Shown here: positions 23,136 to 26,684 of the stretch, in pieces
How positions within the stretch are numbered: position 1 is the stretch's first letter
How the letters are laid out: the number at the start of each line of letters is the position of its first letter
Source of the DNA: CAYJKB01 sp964370625
GTDB taxonomy: Bacteria > Bacillota > Clostridia > Oscillospirales > Butyricicoccaceae
Assembly (NCBI GenBank): GCA_964370625.1
Contig: CAYJKB010000030.1
Location: 1-26,684 of the forward strand
Reading direction: 5' to 3'
DNA: 26,684 nt
Notes under the pieces: model-generated
Database searches by the model: none
The model's input: only the letters and a program-made list of their open reading frames with translations
Told to the model about the DNA's origin: nothing
Made by a program: the position numbers and the translations under genes

Positions 23136-23921
23136 ATGATATTAGATGAAATTGCTAGCTTTGCTAAAATTAGAGTAGAGCAAGATAAGCAGAAAATCAG
23201 TTACGAGCAAATGAAACTTAAAGCAGAGAAATTGCCAAAAGGGAATTTTGTATTTGAGAAAGCACTTAAAAATAAATTTCCATCATTGATTTGTGAAGTT
23301 AAAAAAGCGTCACCATCAAAGGGGATAATATGCCATGATTTTCCATATATAGATACAGCAAAAGAATATGAAAAATATGGAGCGACATGCATATCTGTAC
23401 TTACAGAACCAAAATGGTTTTTAGGCTCAGATGATATTTTCATTCAAATTCGCAGAGAAATTAAGATACCAATGATTAGAAAAGATTTTACAATTGATAA
23501 ATATCAAATATATCAAGCAAAAGTTATGGGTGCTGATGCAGTTTTATTAATTTGTGCCCTACTGAATACTGATACACTTAAAGAATATCTTGACATATGT
23601 GAAAAATTAGGTATGTCAGCATTAGTTGAAGCACATAACGAGGAAGAAATAAGCAGTGCAATCAGTGCTGGTGCTAGAATTATTGGAGTAAATAATAGAA
23701 ATCTTAAAAATTTCACTGTCAACCTAAATAATGCATCGAATTTAAAGAAATTTATACCTCAAGATGTCATTTATGTTGCTGAAAGTGGTATTTTAACTAC
23801 TTCTGATGGGATTGAACTTATTAAAAACGGTGCAAATGCATTATTGATTGGCGAAGCACTTATGAAAACAACTGATAAAGCACAATTTATCAATGAAATT
23901 CAAGGTTATAAATATGAGTAA
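23136..23921 (+). CDS. trpC: Indole-3-glycerol phosphate synthase
   Basis: 261 residues, a TIM barrel catalysing ring closure of carboxyphenylamino-deoxyribulose phosphate to indole-3-glycerol phosphate. Active-site blocks: CEVKKASPSKGIIC (the first catalytic Lys region), PMIRKDFTIDKYQIYQAKVMGADAVLLI, ALVEAHNEEE, IIGVNNRNLKNF, VAESGI and ALLIGEAL (phosphate site). The start at 23136 was preferred over an in-frame ATG at 23076 within trpD, because AAAGGTGAG lies just before it and the longer form would add 20 residues not typical of the family. It overlaps trpF by 8 bp and is separate from it, unlike the TrpCF fusion of enterics. Confidence 0.95.
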   Translation: MILDEIASFAKIRVEQDKQKISYEQMKLKAEKLPKGNFVFEKALKNKFPSLICEVKKASPSKGIICHDFPYIDTAKEYEKYGATCISVLTEPKWFLGSDDIFIQIRREIKIPMIRKDFTIDKYQIYQAKVMGADAVLLICALLNTDTLKEYLDICEKLGMSALVEAHNEEEISSAISAGARIIGVNNRNLKNFTVNLNNASNLKKFIPQDVIYVAESGILTTSDGIELIKNGANALLIGEALMKTTDKAQFINEIQGYKYE

Positions 23922-24516
23922 AATAAAAATTTGTGGACTTTTTCGTGAATGTGATATTGATTTTGTAAATAAATATCAACCAGATTTTGCAGGATTTATA
24001 ATTGATTTCCCGAAAAGTCACCGGAGTATAAAACTGGAAACTGCAAAAAAATTAATTTTAAAACTTGATAAAAAAATAAAATCCGTTTGTGTGTTTGTGG
24101 ATAATCCTGTGGAAACTGTTGAACGTTATGTTGAATTTGCTGATATTATTCAATTGCATGGTCAAGAAAACAATGAATATGTAGAAAAACTTAGAAAAAT
24201 TGCACCTAATACACAAATTTGGCAAGCCTTTAAAATTGCATGCAAAGAAGATGTTGAAAAAGCAAATCAGAGTGTGGCAGATAAAATTTTGCTTGATAAT
24301 GGATATGGAACAGGCAAGCAATTTAATTGGTCACTGGCTGAAGGTTTTGAAAAGGATTTTATACTTGCAGGTGGAATAAACGAACAGAATATATGTGATG
24401 CAATCCAAAAATATAAACCTTTTGCTGTGGATTTAAGCAGTGGTGCTGAAACAAATAAATTAAAAGATGAAAATAAAATAAAAGAATTAGTCACATCAGT
24501 AAGAAATTTTAAATAA
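23914..24516 (+). CDS. trpF: Phosphoribosylanthranilate isomerase
   Basis: 200 residues, a short TIM barrel for the Amadori isomerisation of phosphoribosylanthranilate. The catalytic Cys is in KICGL near residue 7 and the catalytic Asp is in ILLDNGYGTG. Phosphate-binding LAGGIN and VDLSSGAE are present. The usual CGLT/CGIT reads CGLF here, and the GFV(F)...SxR loop reads GFIIDFPKSHRSI; both are mild departures. The start at 23914 (ATG overlapping the trpC stop by 8 bp) matches the family N-terminus; the longer frame from 23893 only adds seven residues inside trpC. The ribosome binding site is weak (CAAGG), consistent with translational coupling. Confidence 0.94.
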   Translation: MSKIKICGLFRECDIDFVNKYQPDFAGFIIDFPKSHRSIKLETAKKLILKLDKKIKSVCVFVDNPVETVERYVEFADIIQLHGQENNEYVEKLRKIAPNTQIWQAFKIACKEDVEKANQSVADKILLDNGYGTGKQFNWSLAEGFEKDFILAGGINEQNICDAIQKYKPFAVDLSSGAETNKLKDENKIKELVTSVRNFK

Positions 24517-24529
24517 AGGGGAATTACTA

Positions 24530-25714
24530 ATGAATAACAGTAAATTTGGTGCTCATGGTGGTCAATATATACCTGAAACACTGATGAATGCAGTAATAGA
24601 GCTTGAAAAAGCATATAATTTTTATAAAAAGGATGAAGAATTTAAAAATGAGCTCAGTGAATTGTTAAATGAGTATGCAGGTCGTCCATCTAATTTATAC
24701 TTTGCTAGTAAAATGACAGCTGATTTAGGTGGAGCAAAAATATATCTAAAGCGTGAAGATTTAAACCATACTGGTTCACACAAAATAAATAATGTATTAG
24801 GTCAAGTTTTGCTTGCATATAAAATGGGTAAAACTCGCATAATCGCAGAAACTGGAGCAGGCCAACATGGAGTTGCAACAGCGACAGCAGCAGCACTTTT
24901 CGGCATGGAATGTGAAATTTTTATGGGTGCAGAAGATATTGAACGTCAAGCACTTAATGTATATAAAATGAAATTGTTAGGAGCAACTGTACACAGTGTA
25001 ACAGCTGGAACAGCAACGCTTAAAGATGCAGTTTCCGAAACTATGAGAGAATGGACTAAACGAATACATGATACACATTATGTATTAGGCTCAGTTATGG
25101 GGCCACATCCATTTCCAACTATAGTTCGTGATTTTCAAGCAGTGATTTCGGCAGAAATTAAAGAGCAATGCATAAAAAAAGAAGGCAGATTACCTGATGC
25201 TGTTCTTGCTTGTGTTGGTGGTGGATCAAATGCAATTGGCACTTTTTATAATTTCATTGAGGACGCAGAAGTAGAACTTATAGGTCTAGAAGCTGCCGGA
25301 AAAGGTGTTGATACTGCTGATACGGCAGCAACTATAGCTGTAGGTAAACTTGGGGTATTTCATGGTATGAAAAGTTATTTTTGCCAAGATGAATACGGAC
25401 AAATAGCACCAGTTTATTCAATTTCAGCAGGATTAGATTATCCAGGAATAGGACCAGAACACGCAAATTTATATGATATAGGACGTGCAAAATATATTCC
25501 AATTACAGATGAGCAAGCGATAAATGCATTTGAATATTTATCACGTATAGAGGGGATTATTCCAGCTATTGAAAGTTCACACGCTTTAGCTTATGCTATG
25601 GAGATTGCACCTAAAATGGATAAAGATAAAATAATTGTAGTGACATTATCAGGTAGAGGCGATAAAGATTGTGTTTCAGTAGCGAAATATAGAGGAGAGG
25701 AAATTTCAGAATGA
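24530..25714 (+). CDS. trpB: Tryptophan synthase beta chain
   Basis: 394 residues, the classical TrpB1 length. PLP-dependent condensation of indole with serine. The PLP lysine is Lys85 in LNHTGSHKINNVLGQ. The catalytic Glu is in AETGAGQHGVATAT, and the phosphate-binding CVGGGSNAIG and C-terminal TLSGRGDKD are intact. AAGGGG precedes the start. Its stop overlaps the trpA start (ATGA, 4 bp), so the two subunits are translationally coupled and can form the alpha2beta2 complex with the indole channel. Confidence 0.96.
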   Translation: MNNSKFGAHGGQYIPETLMNAVIELEKAYNFYKKDEEFKNELSELLNEYAGRPSNLYFASKMTADLGGAKIYLKREDLNHTGSHKINNVLGQVLLAYKMGKTRIIAETGAGQHGVATATAAALFGMECEIFMGAEDIERQALNVYKMKLLGATVHSVTAGTATLKDAVSETMREWTKRIHDTHYVLGSVMGPHPFPTIVRDFQAVISAEIKEQCIKKEGRLPDAVLACVGGGSNAIGTFYNFIEDAEVELIGLEAAGKGVDTADTAATIAVGKLGVFHGMKSYFCQDEYGQIAPVYSISAGLDYPGIGPEHANLYDIGRAKYIPITDEQAINAFEYLSRIEGIIPAIESSHALAYAMEIAPKMDKDKIIVVTLSGRGDKDCVSVAKYRGEEISE

Positions 25715-26487
25715 GTATAAAAATTGCAAATGCATTTAAAAACAAAAAAGCGTTCATACCTTTTATAACCTGTGGCGACCCCAATTTAGAAACTACAGAA
25801 AAATTAATTTATGAATTAGAGCGAGCTGGTGCAAGTTTAATAGAACTAGGTATTCCGTTTTCAGATCCTACAGCTGAAGGTCCTGTAATTCAATCAGCCA
25901 ACATGAGGGCGTTATCAAATAACATCACTACTGATGATATTTTTAATATGGTAAAAAATATTAAAGTTTCAATTCCGTTAGTTTTTATGACTTATGCAAA
26001 TATTGTTTTTTCATATGGAATTGAAAAATTTGCCCAAAAATGTAAAGAAATCAATATTAGTGGAATAATTTTACCTGATATACCTTTTGAAGAAAAAAAG
26101 GAATTTAGCACAATTTTTGAAAAATATGGTATAGAGTTTATTTCTCTTATCGCACCGACTTCGAATGATAGAATTGAAATGATTGCAAAGGAAGCAAAAG
26201 GTTTCGTTTATTGTGTTTCATCATTAGGTGTTACAGGAATGAGACAAACTATAAGCACAAATATAAATGAAATGGTGCAAGTTGTACGAAAAGTGACTGA
26301 TGTGCCTATTGCAATTGGATTTGGTATTTCCACACCAGAGCAAGCATATGATATGGCAGGCAAAGCAGATGGAGCAATAGTTGGCTCTGCAATAGTTAAT
26401 ATCATCGCAGAACATGGCGAAAATTCTGCAAGTCATGTTTATGAATATGCAAAAAATATGGTGGATGCTGTAAATCGAATTAAATAA
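25711..26487 (+). CDS. trpA: Tryptophan synthase alpha chain
   Basis: 258 residues, a TIM barrel releasing indole from indole-3-glycerol phosphate. The catalytic Glu (Glu49 in E. coli) is Glu45 in LIELGIPFSDP. At the position of the second catalytic acid, Asp60 in E. coli (ADGP), this protein has Glu56 (AEGP), so the charge is kept with a longer side chain. FITCGDP, ISGIILPDIPFEE, CVSSLGVTG and GFGIS phosphate-site blocks are present. GAGGAGAGG in the end of trpB serves as ribosome binding site. Last gene of the operon. No clear terminator follows; transcripts may run into the tRNA gene's terminator at 26638. Confidence 0.95.
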   Translation: MSIKIANAFKNKKAFIPFITCGDPNLETTEKLIYELERAGASLIELGIPFSDPTAEGPVIQSANMRALSNNITTDDIFNMVKNIKVSIPLVFMTYANIVFSYGIEKFAQKCKEINISGIILPDIPFEEKKEFSTIFEKYGIEFISLIAPTSNDRIEMIAKEAKGFVYCVSSLGVTGMRQTISTNINEMVQVVRKVTDVPIAIGFGISTPEQAYDMAGKADGAIVGSAIVNIIAEHGENSASHVYEYAKNMVDAVNRIK

Positions 26488-26508
26488 TAAAATATTTTTA
26501 AAAAACTA

Positions 26509-26537
26509 TTGACAATATATATTATCTATGATATTCT
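26509..26537 (+). promoter_or_regulatory. Promoter of the tRNA-Leu gene
   Basis: TTGACA (26509-26514), exactly 17 bp, TATTCT (26532-26537), 13 bp upstream of the tRNA 5' end. Confidence 0.8.
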
Positions 26538-26550
26538 ATATAAGTCGAAT

Positions 26551-26633
<83 letters not shown>

Positions 26634-26637
26634 CGAA

Positions 26638-26668
26638 CCCCTGTAGTGTATACTACAGGGGCTTTTTT
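26638..26668 (+). terminator. Intrinsic terminator of the tRNA-Leu gene
   Basis: A 10-bp stem CCCCTGTAGT (26638-26647) / ACTACAGGGG (26652-26661) and six T's (26663-26668), 4 bp after the tRNA CCA end. Confidence 0.9.
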
Positions 26669-26684
26669 ATACCCAAAATTAGAA

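Overview
The window is AT-rich DNA from a low-GC, Gram-positive-type anaerobe, most likely class Clostridia and probably near Lachnospirales. This rests on strong AGGAGG-type ribosome binding sites, a tryptophan T-box leader, codon use rich in A/T, and a secreted WG-repeat protein. The species cannot be named from sequence alone. No phage, IS element, CRISPR array or replication origin was seen.

Layout. Bases 1-448 hold no supported gene. Next come an orphan prepilin-like gene and a secreted WG-repeat protein, both on the minus strand. Bases 2680-3490 hold a non-coding, MITE-like element: a large imperfect inverted repeat with arms of about 185 bp and nested hairpins, ending flush with the purB stop codon. 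Then come purB and an aspartate aminotransferase (minus), a DISM-type sensor kinase with its OmpR-type regulator (plus), and a carbohydrate-type catabolic unit (minus). That unit is a Na+ symporter plus a SnoaL-like protein, next to a LacI-family regulator whose DNA-binding domain can only be translated from a non-canonical start codon. An ABC-F ATPase, tyrA with its leader, a MATE exporter and a methyl-accepting chemotaxis protein follow. The last 7 kb is a complete trpEGDCFBA operon behind a Trp T-box, then tRNA-Leu(UAG).

Most notable. Upstream of tyrA (prephenate dehydrogenase) a 32-codon open frame with its own promoter and ribosome binding site encodes a peptide with 8 Tyr residues. It is followed by an intrinsic terminator. 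An 11-bp antiterminator pairing is possible between the end of the peptide frame and the terminator loop/stem. This is the full architecture of ribosome-mediated (leader peptide) attenuation responding to tyrosine. In the same window the trp operon uses the other solution, a tRNA-sensing T-box.

How the genes work together. tyrA and the trp operon are the Tyr and Trp branches from chorismate/prephenate. The aspartate/aromatic-type aminotransferase and purB link to amino-acid and purine supply. The sensor kinase/regulator pair, the MCP and the LacI/symporter unit are separate environmental-response modules. Several CDS starts were moved downstream of the longest possible open frame, using ribosome binding sites and promoters that would otherwise fall inside the coding region.
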